A DNA stretch of 64,000 nt from Cyclobacteriaceae bacterium (GTDB lineage Bacteria; Bacteroidota; Bacteroidia; Cytophagales; Cyclobacteriaceae), in contig JAEUUI010000030.1 of NCBI GenBank assembly GCA_016786585.1, positions 434,001 through 498,000 on the forward strand. The letters run 5' to 3'. The position numbers and the translations under genes were made by a program. Below, piece after piece: positions 51,241-59,505 of this stretch; the first letter of the stretch is position 1; each line of letters starts with the position of its first letter. The notes below the pieces were generated by a model that saw nothing but the letters and a program-made list of their open reading frames with translations, had not been told where the DNA came from and did no database searches.

Positions 51241-52140
51241 TTAATTAGTTCTTTCTTTCAGATAGACGTTCCCGTTGAACGTTTCAAAATCGAGTAATGG
51301 ACCACCCGTCCGGATCTTAAAGCGGTTGCCATTGACTTTATATTTAATTCCTTCACCGTTTTTGGTTTCGGTTACCTGCACGGGCAGGGATTCCAGCGGT
51401 TCGATGTCGGTATAAAAATCACCATTAAAGCTTTCGAAGCTGAAATTAGCCGCGAGCCCCTTCTGGAACCAGGCGTTGATGTCGCCATTGAGAGAATAGA
51501 ACCGGCAGTCTTTCACCGGGTTCTTCGCATACTCAATGTCTACATCGCCATTGATGGTCGAGGCATCTGCCTCACGCATCAGGTTCTTTAACTTAACACC
51601 ACCGTTGATATTGCTGGCATGCACTGCGCCCTTCACATTCTCGACACTGATCTCGCCATCGTTAATCGTGCTGACCATCACGTTAATCCCGGCCGGCACT
51701 CTTACCACGAAATCCATGGTATAGTCAAAGCGTTCATCGCAGTTCGAGTTGCAGTCATTCCAGCTATAATTCCAGTGGCGCATCCACCGCCCGTTGTTCC
51801 TTTTCGTACGCGTATTGTTTTTTGAAAACGTGCTGCAGGTTCCTTTCACATACAGAATGATCGAATCAACTTCATTCATTACTCCAAGCTGAATGGCTGC
51901 TTTCCCTTCTTCCAGCCGTGCGTCAGTCTTTCCCTGAATCGTTTTTGTTACTTCCACCTGAATGGTGCTTCCTTCGTAGCCCACGACTTTTACATCGCCA
52001 TTGATATTGGCAATCAGCAATGCGTTGTTAGGGGCTGTTTTTTCAAATGAAAGTTCCTTTGTTATTTTTTCTGTGTGGGTTTGTGCCAGCACAGGCAAGC
52101 CTGCGATCGTTAGCAAAAACACCCAAAATGTCTTTTTCAT
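51241..52140 (-). CDS. Secreted DUF4097-type beta protein, copy 1
   Basis: The 299-residue product has a signal peptide (FWVFLLTIAGLPVLAQTH) and the same beta-solenoid turns (LIANINGDVKVVGYEG, STINDGEISVENVKGAVHAS, NINGGVKLKNLMREADASTI, GDVDIEYAKN, FETFNGNVYLK). A Cys-rich insertion (NCDERFD, about residue 140) is not in the paralogue downstream. The start codon shares a base with the HEAT-gene stop (TAATG arrangement), so translation is coupled. Third gene of the operon. Confidence 0.88.
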   Translation of the reverse strand: MKKTFWVFLLTIAGLPVLAQTHTEKITKELSFEKTAPNNALLIANINGDVKVVGYEGSTIQVEVTKTIQGKTDARLEEGKAAIQLGVMNEVDSIILYVKGTCSTFSKNNTRTKRNNGRWMRHWNYSWNDCNSNCDERFDYTMDFVVRVPAGINVMVSTINDGEISVENVKGAVHASNINGGVKLKNLMREADASTINGDVDIEYAKNPVKDCRFYSLNGDINAWFQKGLAANFSFESFNGDFYTDIEPLESLPVQVTETKNGEGIKYKVNGNRFKIRTGGPLLDFETFNGNVYLKERTN

Positions 52141-52922
52141 TATGTCATGGTTTTAATGCTCTCCTCGATCTGCTTCTTCACGTCACGCGGAGTGTTTTCA
52201 TTTTCCAGAATTTTCTTAAGCTCTTTTACAGACGATTTCTCCTGCAATTGAACCATCAGCTCAGCCAGCGCTACCTGTACGAGCGGTGACTCCTGCTTGC
52301 CAATCGAGCGAACGAGCTCCGACCGGATCCGACTGTCGCGTACGAAAGGTTTCAATGCCTCCAGTGCTTCAAGCCGTACGTTTATATTCTCATCGTTGTT
52401 CAGTGTTTGTAGCAACGCGTTGGTGACTTTATCACTTACACTTGTCATCTCGTTGGTCAGGCTTACGGCCTTCAAACGTTCCGTAGCAGATTCCTTTTCG
52501 AGCAGCGAAAGCATCATCATCTCTTTCATTTGCAATACCTCATCCTTGAGTTCCGCCACTTCTTTGTTACTGGAGGGTGAAGGAAAGAACAGGTAGCCAC
52601 CCAGAAAACCAATGATCAGCATCACGGCAGCGAATGCCAGTTTGGGTGCAAACTCGGGCCAGGCGAAAAACCTGCTCCACGAAAAGCCCTTGCTCTTGCC
52701 TTTCATCGTTCGCAACATCTGGTAGAAGTTGTCGTCCAGATCGCTTGATGGTGACGGTGTTTCAACGTTCATCACAAGCTCTTCCAGTTTACTGAGTTCA
52801 CGCAACTGGCTGAGTTCGATGCGACCTTCTTCGATCAGCTGTTCAATCAGTTTGATCTCCGCAGGGTCTGCCTGATTTTCGTTATACTTTGTCACCAATT
52901 CGTTTATTCTCTCCTGTTCCAT
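52140..52922 (-). CDS. HEAT-repeat membrane protein, likely anti-sigma factor
   Basis: The 260-residue protein has a cytoplasmic N-terminal region of about 90 residues with charged helices (INELVTKYNENQADPAEIKL) and one membrane helix (LAFAAVMLIIGFLGGYLFF). A periplasmic coiled-coil and HEAT-like repeat domain follows (NVRLEALEALKPFVRDSRI, SPLVQVALAELMVQLQEK). Its start lies one base beyond the sigma gene stop, the standard position for an anti-sigma factor. The HEAT part may sense protein partners in the periplasm, for instance the DUF4097 proteins encoded next; this is inference. Confidence 0.72.
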   Translation of the reverse strand: MEQERINELVTKYNENQADPAEIKLIEQLIEEGRIELSQLRELSKLEELVMNVETPSPSSDLDDNFYQMLRTMKGKSKGFSWSRFFAWPEFAPKLAFAAVMLIIGFLGGYLFFPSPSSNKEVAELKDEVLQMKEMMMLSLLEKESATERLKAVSLTNEMTSVSDKVTNALLQTLNNDENINVRLEALEALKPFVRDSRIRSELVRSIGKQESPLVQVALAELMVQLQEKSSVKELKKILENENTPRDVKKQIEESIKTMT

Positions 52923-52923
52923 A

Positions 52924-53499
52924 TCACATCTGTTTTTCCAATTGCTGATAAACCGCTTTCAATTCCTGCAATGCTCTGAACACTTTAACTTTTACCGCGC
53001 CTTCCGAGCACCCCAGTAGTTCTCCGATCTCTTTGTATTTTTTCTCCTGATATTTGCTGAGCAAAATGATTTCGCGCTTATCGGCCGGAAGACGGTCTAA
53101 TGCCAACGTAAGCATTGTTGTTTCTTCATCGTGCTGCAGCTGCACGGAATACGCATCGTCATGGCCAAGCCTGTTTTCCCACGACTCAACGGATTCCGCT
53201 TTACCAAGCTTGTTTTTCCGGTAGTGGTCGTGATTCACATTTCGCGCAATGTGAAACATCCACGTTTTAAAGTCGCCCTCTCCGCGAAACAGATAACGAT
53301 ACTTTAAAATCCGAAAGAAAACATTTTGCACCAGGTCTTCACTCAATTCAACGTCCTTGTTCATGCCATAAAAGAAGCCAAACAACGGCTTTTTATAGCG
53401 CTCGAAAAGCAGGCCTAGCTTGTCAAGATGACCGTCCTTCACCTTGAGCATCAAGGTGTTATCGCTGAATGTTTCCAAGTCCTGTACAGGTGTTTTCAT
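52924..53499 (-). CDS. ECF-type RNA polymerase sigma factor
   Basis: The 191-residue protein has region 2 (LLFERYKKPLFGFFYGM, then LSEDLVQNVFFRILKYRY and FKTWMFHIARNVNHDHYRK) and region 4 (LPADKREIILLSKYQEKKYK, EIGELLGCSEGAVKVKVFRA). It heads an operon with the HEAT-repeat protein and two DUF4097 proteins, with gaps of one base or an overlap between the first three genes. It is likely released from the HEAT-repeat protein under envelope stress; the trigger is not shown by the sequence. Confidence 0.92.
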   Translation of the reverse strand: MKTPVQDLETFSDNTLMLKVKDGHLDKLGLLFERYKKPLFGFFYGMNKDVELSEDLVQNVFFRILKYRYLFRGEGDFKTWMFHIARNVNHDHYRKNKLGKAESVESWENRLGHDDAYSVQLQHDEETTMLTLALDRLPADKREIILLSKYQEKKYKEIGELLGCSEGAVKVKVFRALQELKAVYQQLEKQM

Positions 53500-53586
53500 G
53501 CAGGGAAACCTCTGCTTTTGCAGATGGTTACAGACTTTCTCTAAAATTAACCGAAATCGGCCGGTTGGCCAGAATGACGACAGGCG

Positions 53587-54243
53587 CTAAATCGAGCGTA
53601 ACGGGGGGAGTTCGATAATGCCTTGCTGGTAAGCGTATTTTACGAGACCCACGTTCCCCCGAGCATTGACTTTGGAAAGAACATTCGCGCGGTGATTAAA
53701 GAATGTTTTCTCACTGATTTGTAAACGCTTGCTGATCTCGAGCGGTGTGAGTTCCTGGCATATCAGCAAGAGAATTTCCAGTTCGCGTGCGCTGAGCTGC
53801 GTTGAACCAACGTTGCGATGGCGCTTGATTTTATTTTGAAGGACAAGATTGATGATGTCGTTGCGGTAAAAGTCGCGGTCGGCAATCGCATACAGTGCCT
53901 TTTCAACTTCTTCGGGTTCAGCATTTTTGTTCAGAAATCCGTGCACGCCAAGTTCCATCAGGTTAAGGATGAATACCTCCTCGGTATGCATGGTGAGGAT
54001 CAAAATCTTAACATCCGGATGATTGTCCACGAGATGCTTGGCACAATCGAAACCGTTCATCACGGGCATTTCAAGGTCGAGGATAACAATGTTCGGAACT
54101 TCGCCCTGCACCAGACTAATCAATTCCTTGCCATTCGCGGCTTCCTTCACGTCACCTACGCGTTCGAAGGTATTCAGTAAGCGGATCATTCCTTTTCGTA
54201 CAAAGGTGTGATCGTCTGCAATGTATATTTTTAGTTTGCTCAT
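53587..54243 (-). CDS. LuxR/NarL-type response regulator
   Basis: The 218-residue protein has a receiver domain (KIYIADDHTFVRKGM, acceptor in IVILDLEMPVMNG, LGVHGFLNKN) and a LuxR helix-turn-helix (LSARELEILLLICQELTPLE, then SEKTFFNHRANVLSKV). It overlaps the stop of the HisKA_3 kinase gene upstream by 4 bases, so the two form a cognate pair. It is a candidate for binding the 17-bp palindrome ATAGGAGTTACTCCTAT found at 56.1 and 59.7 kb. Confidence 0.93.
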   Translation of the reverse strand: MSKLKIYIADDHTFVRKGMIRLLNTFERVGDVKEAANGKELISLVQGEVPNIVILDLEMPVMNGFDCAKHLVDNHPDVKILILTMHTEEVFILNLMELGVHGFLNKNAEPEEVEKALYAIADRDFYRNDIINLVLQNKIKRHRNVGSTQLSARELEILLLICQELTPLEISKRLQISEKTFFNHRANVLSKVNARGNVGLVKYAYQQGIIELPPLRSI

Positions 54244-55031
54244 GATTCGAGGGGAACGGTCAATTCAATGGCTGCTCCTTTCGGAGTGTTTTCTTTTACC
54301 AATAGTTTTGCCCCGATTTTGTTGGAGCGATTAGTAATGTTCCACCAGCCTACACCGCTGCGAACCTTATCGTTCAGCACAAATCCCACCCCGTCATCCG
54401 AAACTTCCACATCTAGCGCCTGGGCGCTCCACTTAAGCCGCACGCGAATTACATTCGCCTGTGCATGCTTTACGGCATTGTTCACGAGTTCCTGAACAAT
54501 CCGGTATACCATAAGCGCGCGGTCGTCTTTCCAGAAAACGCTTCGCCCTGATTCCTCGTAAATAACTTTCTGGCCTTTTCCATCCAGTCGCGTGCAAAAC
54601 TCTTTAATGGATGAAGCCAAGCCTGTATGATTAAATGCTTCCGGGGTTAATTCCCAGGAAATTCTTCGCACCGAATCCACCGACTGGTCGAGCATTCGCA
54701 TGGTTTCCGAATAAGAGTCTTTCAATTCTCCCGAGAAGTCAACTGAACGGCCCAGAAAGGCTATGTTAAGCTTGGCTGCCCATAATAACGACCCGATTGA
54801 ATCGTGAAGATCGGCTGCGATTCGTTTGCGCTCTGTTTCTGTGGAGTCGATCTGAAGCTGGATCATTTTATTCTGGAACTCGAGGTCCATGATCCTTCGT
54901 TTCTCCTGTTCCTGGAACATTCTTCTTTGATAGAGCGCAATGAAAACAGCAAATCCTACGCAGAGGATAAGCATGCCCATCGAACCGATGATGATTATAT
55001 TGACGACTTCACTAGTCTGTAGTTCTGCCAT
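54240..55031 (-). CDS. HisKA_3-type sensor histidine kinase
   Basis: The 263-residue kinase has one N-terminal membrane helix (IIIIGSMGMLILCVGFAVFI), a coiled-coil stalk (MFQEQEKRRIMDLEFQNKMI), the HisKA_3 acceptor box (KRIAADLHDSIGSLLWA) and an ATPase domain (ELVNNAVKHA, DVEVSDDGVGF). It has almost no sensory region of its own. Its first 12 codons overlap a gene for a seven-helix membrane protein, suggesting that the sensory part is a separate subunit. Confidence 0.9.
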   Translation of the reverse strand: MAELQTSEVVNIIIIGSMGMLILCVGFAVFIALYQRRMFQEQEKRRIMDLEFQNKMIQLQIDSTETERKRIAADLHDSIGSLLWAAKLNIAFLGRSVDFSGELKDSYSETMRMLDQSVDSVRRISWELTPEAFNHTGLASSIKEFCTRLDGKGQKVIYEESGRSVFWKDDRALMVYRIVQELVNNAVKHAQANVIRVRLKWSAQALDVEVSDDGVGFVLNDKVRSGVGWWNITNRSNKIGAKLLVKENTPKGAAIELTVPLES

Positions 55032-55642
55032 AGTGCAATCGCGAAAAGTATATTTTTAATAAAATTAAGAACATTTGGAAGCATCCACAGATAAGATAAC
55101 GATTCAGTATCGCCCTCTAAATAGTTACTTGAAAGAAATACAAAAAGACTACCCGAGTAATAAAAAAGCGTAGCGAATGATATCCACAATATTGGTAAGC
55201 GATGAATATGCATCACTTTTAATTCATTTAGCAACTTATAAAATATTGCGATCGAGATTCCAATTAAAATTAATCCATCTACCGCGTTTGAACCTATTAA
55301 AAGAGATGGAACGTAGTTCGGATAAACAAGGCAAAAAATATGAAAAACAACTACTACGCTATAGAAAATAAAGAAAAGGGTCTTTCGTGAAAATTGAAGA
55401 CTAAAAATAAACAACAGCACGGAGAATTGAATGAACATAAATATATCTCCGACCATGAGGTTTCGTATCTTAAAGACACGAGAAAGTGTCAGCATTAAAA
55501 TGTCAGAAATTGGAGCAACTAAAAGAAGCCATCGAAGAGGAGAAATTTCAGATGGCAGTTTTCTCCATTGAACGATTGCCAGAATTAGTGGAACTAAAAC
55601 TGACAGCGAGCAGAAATATGCTATAAGCAATGGAATTTGCAT
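54995..55642 (-). CDS. Seven-helix membrane protein coupled to the kinase gene
   Basis: The 215-residue protein has about seven hydrophobic segments (LLIAYFCSLSVLVPLILAIV, FMFIQFSVLLFIFSLQF, LFFIFYSVVVVFHIFCLVY and others) and very short loops. It lacks transporter motifs. The 37-base overlap with the HisKA_3 kinase gene argues that it is the sensory partner of that kinase, as in MASE-like or 7TMR-type sensors that are normally fused to kinases. The link is by context; no named family was recognised. Confidence 0.72.
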   Translation of the reverse strand: MQIPLLIAYFCSLSVLVPLILAIVQWRKLPSEISPLRWLLLVAPISDILMLTLSRVFKIRNLMVGDIFMFIQFSVLLFIFSLQFSRKTLFFIFYSVVVVFHIFCLVYPNYVPSLLIGSNAVDGLILIGISIAIFYKLLNELKVMHIHRLPILWISFATLFYYSGSLFVFLSSNYLEGDTESLSYLWMLPNVLNFIKNILFAIALWQNYRLVKSSI

Positions 55643-55645
55643 ATT

Positions 55646-55676
55646 GTAAAAACAGTAGGCTCATTCAAGAGCCTAC
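55646..55676 (-). terminator. Terminator between the CPxxC protein gene and the seven-helix gene
   Basis: On the - strand GTAGGCTC and GAGCCTAC form an 8-bp stem around a 6-base loop, followed by TGTTTTTAC. It ends or attenuates transcription 14 bases past the stop of the gene at 55691. Confidence 0.75.
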
Positions 55677-55690
55677 CATCAAATGTTACG

Positions 55691-56032
55691 TTAAAGAGGT
55701 TTACTACTGCAATATGGTGGGCAAGGAAAAGATTGATCAACAATAATCGGATCACCTTCAAGGTTAGAAGATGCCGCTCCTTCTGGAAGGAGGTCATTCC
55801 CGTCACCATCCACTCCCACAAGCAGCAACTGTTTCTTTCCGTTATCATCAATCGCGTAATACGCACGAATGCCTACGCTGCGATTTTCATCCAACAGTCG
55901 CCTGATGATTCCGCCGCCGAAATAATGCGCCTCTGTTTCACCGGGCTTTATGGTAGCCCTGTAGTTTGCCGTCCACTTTTTTGCAGTCTCCAATGAGATT
56001 GGGCCGCTCTCTGATCCATTAAAGGTTGCCAT
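55691..56032 (-). CDS. Small Bacteroidota protein with a CPPYC tail
   Basis: The 113-residue soluble protein begins FNGSESGPISLETAKKWTAN and has a core HYFGGGIIRRLLDEN, IRAYYAIDDNGKKQLLLVGV. It ends in the tail FPCPPYCSS. I recall similar short proteins, with a variable middle and a C-terminal CPxxC, from many Bacteroidota, but no function is known to me. There is no signal peptide. A terminator follows at once, while the kinase genes continue in the same direction. Two palindromic sites lie upstream at 56092-56108 and 56189-56201. Confidence 0.7.
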   Translation of the reverse strand: MATFNGSESGPISLETAKKWTANYRATIKPGETEAHYFGGGIIRRLLDENRSVGIRAYYAIDDNGKKQLLLVGVDGDGNDLLPEGAASSNLEGDPIIVDQSFPCPPYCSSKPL

Positions 56033-56091
56033 AGATAATGATTTTTAGTGTTCGTGAATATAAATCAGAATTCCGACTCTCATAATCCTGA

Positions 56092-56108
56092 ATAGGAGTA
56101 ACTCCTAT
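56092..56108. promoter_or_regulatory. 17-bp palindromic site, copy 1
   Basis: ATAGGAGTAACTCCTAT has perfect 8-base arms around one base. It lies 60 bases upstream of the CPPYC protein gene. The same 17-bp site, on the opposite strand, is at 59682-59698. Confidence 0.55.
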
Positions 56109-56188
56109 GGATTCCGAGTTAATTTTCAATTTTTCATTCAAAACCCGATAATACTTCCTCGGTGTCAATTGGTTACCTATGCATTCCC

Positions 56189-56201
56189 GGTAGTAACTCC
56201 C
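56189..56201. promoter_or_regulatory. Degenerate copy of the palindromic site
   Basis: GGTAGTAACTCCC matches the inner part of the 17-bp palindrome with one arm altered. Its centre is 95 bases upstream of copy 1. Confidence 0.35.
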
Positions 56202-56232
56202 ATCAAAAAATTAGTCACATTTATTCGAACGG

Positions 56233-57363
56233 CTACTCGGTCATCAGCTTGTTCGGGATCGTTATCACGATTGTTGTTCCCTCACCAAGTTCTGACGTGA
56301 TGTAGATCGTACCGGAAAGCTTCTCCACCATCTCCTTTACGATGTACAAACCCAAGCCGGCACCCTGGCTGCGATCGGTGGCCCGGTAAAACATATTGAA
56401 CACATTATCAATATAATCTGTATGAATCCCGATGCCATTGTCGCGCACCTGCAGCACACAATGCGCCGGGGTGATCGTAGCGGTTACCGCGATGTTTTTT
56501 TGCGGTTTTGTATCGTCTCCATACTTCAACGCATTAGAGATAAGATTTAACAGGATAACTGATATGCGATAGGCATCTGAATGAAAAGCCGTGTGGTCAT
56601 GAACCTGAATCTGCTTGACGGTTTTGTGGTAAGCGGGCAGATACTGCATCTGACTGAACGCGTTATGAATCATCCGCTCCATGTCTACCGCTTCAATGTT
56701 GAGTTCGCCCCGCGCATTGCGTGAATAATCGAGGATTTCCTTGATCGTCTCATCGAGTTTCATCACGCTCCGTTCGATCATTTCAAAGTAGCTCGTAAGC
56801 ATCTTCGGATCTTTAAACCCTTCCAGCTTAGCAACATTCACCAACCCTAAAATAGATGAGAGTGGTGAGCGCAGGTCGTGCGACACACTGTACACAAACG
56901 AATCAAGCTCCTTATTAATTTTGATAAGCTGTTCGTTCTGCTGCCGCAGGATTTCTTCCTGTGCCTGGCGGTTGGTCTCATACCGGTGCTGGCGCAAGGC
57001 ATACCGGATTGCCAGCGGAAGTCGTGATAAATTTGTTTTCAGAACATAATCATCGGCACCGCGCTTCAAACAATTCACCGCAAACTCTTCCGATACTGCC
57101 CCGGTAACCAGAATAAAGGGAATATCAAGTTTTTTCGACTGGCATATTTTCAATGCCTCCAGTGAGTTAAACTGCGGCAAGGAATGGTCGGACAGGATTA
57201 CATCCGGGTGAAACGAATCGAGCGCTTCCGCAAACTGCTCCCGGGTGTCAACGCGAATGCGGGTGAAATGAACTTTCTCTTTCCGCAAGGCATAGTCAAC
57301 CAAGACAGCATCCTCTTCAACATCTTCCAGAATCAATATTTTGAGTTCTTTTTCCATGCTCAC
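56233..57363 (-). CDS. Receiver-histidine kinase hybrid
   Basis: The 376-residue protein starts with a receiver domain (KILILEDVEEDAVLVDYALR, acceptor in VILSDHSLPQFN, KRGADDYVLKTN). A coiled coil and a HisKA/HATPase kinase follow (YSVSHDLRSPLSSILGLVNV, LISNALKYGDD, DNGIGIHTDYI, GLGLYIVKEM). A receiver placed before the kinase, with no membrane helix, implies that the kinase is controlled by phosphorylation of its own receiver. It is the third gene of a signalling operon and overlaps the preceding receiver gene by 4 bases. Confidence 0.92.
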   Translation of the reverse strand: MSMEKELKILILEDVEEDAVLVDYALRKEKVHFTRIRVDTREQFAEALDSFHPDVILSDHSLPQFNSLEALKICQSKKLDIPFILVTGAVSEEFAVNCLKRGADDYVLKTNLSRLPLAIRYALRQHRYETNRQAQEEILRQQNEQLIKINKELDSFVYSVSHDLRSPLSSILGLVNVAKLEGFKDPKMLTSYFEMIERSVMKLDETIKEILDYSRNARGELNIEAVDMERMIHNAFSQMQYLPAYHKTVKQIQVHDHTAFHSDAYRISVILLNLISNALKYGDDTKPQKNIAVTATITPAHCVLQVRDNGIGIHTDYIDNVFNMFYRATDRSQGAGLGLYIVKEMVEKLSGTIYITSELGEGTTIVITIPNKLMTE

Positions 57364-57788
57364 ATTTTGTTCAACTGCGGGGGCTGATTTAAAATCATCC
57401 AGAAAAAACCGAGTTGAGTAACTGCTTTAACAAACTGGTCGAAATCAACGGGCTTGACGATATATGCATTCACCCCCAGGTTATACGCTTCGATTATATC
57501 TTTATCCTCTTTCGAAGACGTCAGCATTACTACGGGAATAATTTTTCTTTTGTCGTCCGATTTAAGTTTTCGAAGTACTTCAATTCCATCTACACGCGGC
57601 ATCTTAACATCCATCAGGATGAGCTTGGGCATTTCATTACGTTCGTTGTACAGATAATCGAGCGCTTCCTGCCCGTCTTCCAGGTGAAGCAGGTTATTTG
57701 CCAGGTTGTTCTTCTTCAATGCCCGGATTGCGAGCTCAGCATCGTTCGGGTTATCTTCAACCAGTAAAATTTCAGCTGCATTTGCCAT
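57360..57788 (-). CDS. Single-domain response regulator, Rcp1-like
   Basis: The 142-residue receiver begins ILLVEDNPNDAELAIRALKK, has its acceptor in LILMDVKMPRVDGIE and the switch residues in VMLTSSKEDKD, and ends with VNAYIVKPVDFDQF. It has no output domain. The sequence is of the Rcp1 class, typical partners of bacteriophytochrome-like kinases. It lies 13 bases after the CHASE3 kinase gene and overlaps the hybrid kinase gene by 4 bases, so it is placed to relay phosphate between them. Confidence 0.93.
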   Translation of the reverse strand: MANAAEILLVEDNPNDAELAIRALKKNNLANNLLHLEDGQEALDYLYNERNEMPKLILMDVKMPRVDGIEVLRKLKSDDKRKIIPVVMLTSSKEDKDIIEAYNLGVNAYIVKPVDFDQFVKAVTQLGFFWMILNQPPQLNKM

Positions 57789-57801
57789 CGTTCATCTATT
57801 C

Positions 57802-59505
57802 TTAGAGTGAAAAATAAAATTTAGCACCTTCATCAATTTTGCTTTCGGCCCATACTTCCCCTCCATGCCGTTTAACAATTGTTTTCACCAACGCAAGCCC
57901 TACGCCTGTGCCTTCAAATTCATTCATCTTATGCAGGCGCTGAAAAACGCCAAATAACTTATCGGCATACTTCATATCGAAGCCCGCACCATTATCCGTG
58001 ATATAATAAATCTTCTTTCCATCCTTCCGGTACGAACCGATTTCTATTTCAGAAACATCTTTTTTAGAAGAATACTTGAGCGCATTGGAAATCAGGTTAA
58101 TCCAAACCTGCCGGATCATAGCCAGATCTCCTTTTGCCGGCTCCAGATCTAAAATCTTCACCGCTAACTTCCGGTCTTTTATTTCCTCCGTTTGCTCACG
58201 CACAATACTCTCCACTACTTCCCGCATATTAATCGGAGTAATGCTTACCTGTTTTCGCCCCAGTCGCGAAAAATCAAGAAGATCATCGATCAATTGCCCC
58301 ATCCGCACCGTATTCCGGATTATTACCTCGGTTACCCGCCTGGCTTCATCATCCATTTTGTCGTAGTACTCTTCTTTCAGGATGGTCGCATAACCGATGA
58401 TCGACCGCAGCGGAGCACGCAGATCGTGTGATACCGAATAGGTAAAGCCTTCCAGCTCGCGGTTCAAATCCAGGATACGATCCTGCGACTTCTTTCTATC
58501 GGTATTATCGGTAACGGTCGAACGACTTTTTATGTACGTACCATCTTCGGCACGAATGGCAGTGGAATTCAAAATTACCGGCAGCACCGATCCGTCTTTC
58601 CGGATCAATTCAAACTCCAGGTCACTCACAAATCCGGTTTTCATAAATTCCGGAAAAGCTTCTTTGAAAACTTTTACCCCCTGATCATTGAGCAAATCGC
58701 GAAAGCCGATTTTGCCAATTACTTCCTCACGGCTGTAGCCAAGCCAGTTTAATTCTGTTTGATTCATCTCCACGAAAATTCCGTTGGCATCCAGCGAGTG
58801 ATATCCAATCGGGGCGTGATCGTATAAATCTCTTGTATTCTTCAGACTTGTCACCAGTTCACGTTCAGCGTTATTGCGTGCCCCGAGGGTTACATTGATG
58901 GTGTAAAAGAGGTAGGCGACAATAATCATCATTACACCTGCAAGGCCCACAAATGAATACTGAAATTGTTGCACACTGCTATCGGTAATTGTGCTGCGCG
59001 ACCGGAACAACTGCATTTCGGTATCCTGAATGTTTTTGATTGCCTTACGGATTGCATCCGTATTTCGCTTTCCCTGGCCGGTAGCAACCATTGCCTGAGC
59101 TTCCGCAAAACCAGTTTTGCGCAGGGCGACTACGTTTTGTATCCAGTGATTTTGGTAATCGACCATAACGCGAAGTGAATCGATTTTTGGTTGCTGGGCT
59201 GAATGCTTGTCGGTGAGCGAATCAAGCGTATCCAGGTAGTGACCGATGTTCGCAGACGCATCATAATACGGCTCCAGGAAATCTTCATTTCCTGTAAGAA
59301 TATATCCGCGCTGACCTGTTTCCATATCAATCATGGCTTTTACCACCCGCTCGGCCGTGTTTACGACACGGGTAGCGTGCGATTCAAGCGAAGCGGAGTC
59401 CATCAGGCGTTGCGTGCTCATATATGAATACACACCAAGCACCAGCAACACCAGCATGGTTATCGTAAATCCGATTAACACGCGTTTATTGAAGTAGAAC
59501 TTCAT
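57802..59505 (-). CDS. CHASE3-PAS sensor histidine kinase
   Basis: The 567-residue kinase has a membrane helix (VLIGFTITMLVLLVLGVYSY) and a periplasmic CHASE3 domain (MIDMETGQRGYILTGNEDFL). A second helix (YSFVGLAGVMMIIVAYLFYT) precedes a PAS domain (DHAPIGYHSLDANGIFVEMN). The kinase core is YSVSHDLRAPLRSIIGYATI, with NLISNALKYSSK and DNGAGFDMKYA. Together with the two downstream genes it makes a three-component relay. The ligand of the CHASE3 domain is not known. Confidence 0.94.
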   Translation of the reverse strand: MKFYFNKRVLIGFTITMLVLLVLGVYSYMSTQRLMDSASLESHATRVVNTAERVVKAMIDMETGQRGYILTGNEDFLEPYYDASANIGHYLDTLDSLTDKHSAQQPKIDSLRVMVDYQNHWIQNVVALRKTGFAEAQAMVATGQGKRNTDAIRKAIKNIQDTEMQLFRSRSTITDSSVQQFQYSFVGLAGVMMIIVAYLFYTINVTLGARNNAERELVTSLKNTRDLYDHAPIGYHSLDANGIFVEMNQTELNWLGYSREEVIGKIGFRDLLNDQGVKVFKEAFPEFMKTGFVSDLEFELIRKDGSVLPVILNSTAIRAEDGTYIKSRSTVTDNTDRKKSQDRILDLNRELEGFTYSVSHDLRAPLRSIIGYATILKEEYYDKMDDEARRVTEVIIRNTVRMGQLIDDLLDFSRLGRKQVSITPINMREVVESIVREQTEEIKDRKLAVKILDLEPAKGDLAMIRQVWINLISNALKYSSKKDVSEIEIGSYRKDGKKIYYITDNGAGFDMKYADKLFGVFQRLHKMNEFEGTGVGLALVKTIVKRHGGEVWAESKIDEGAKFYFSL

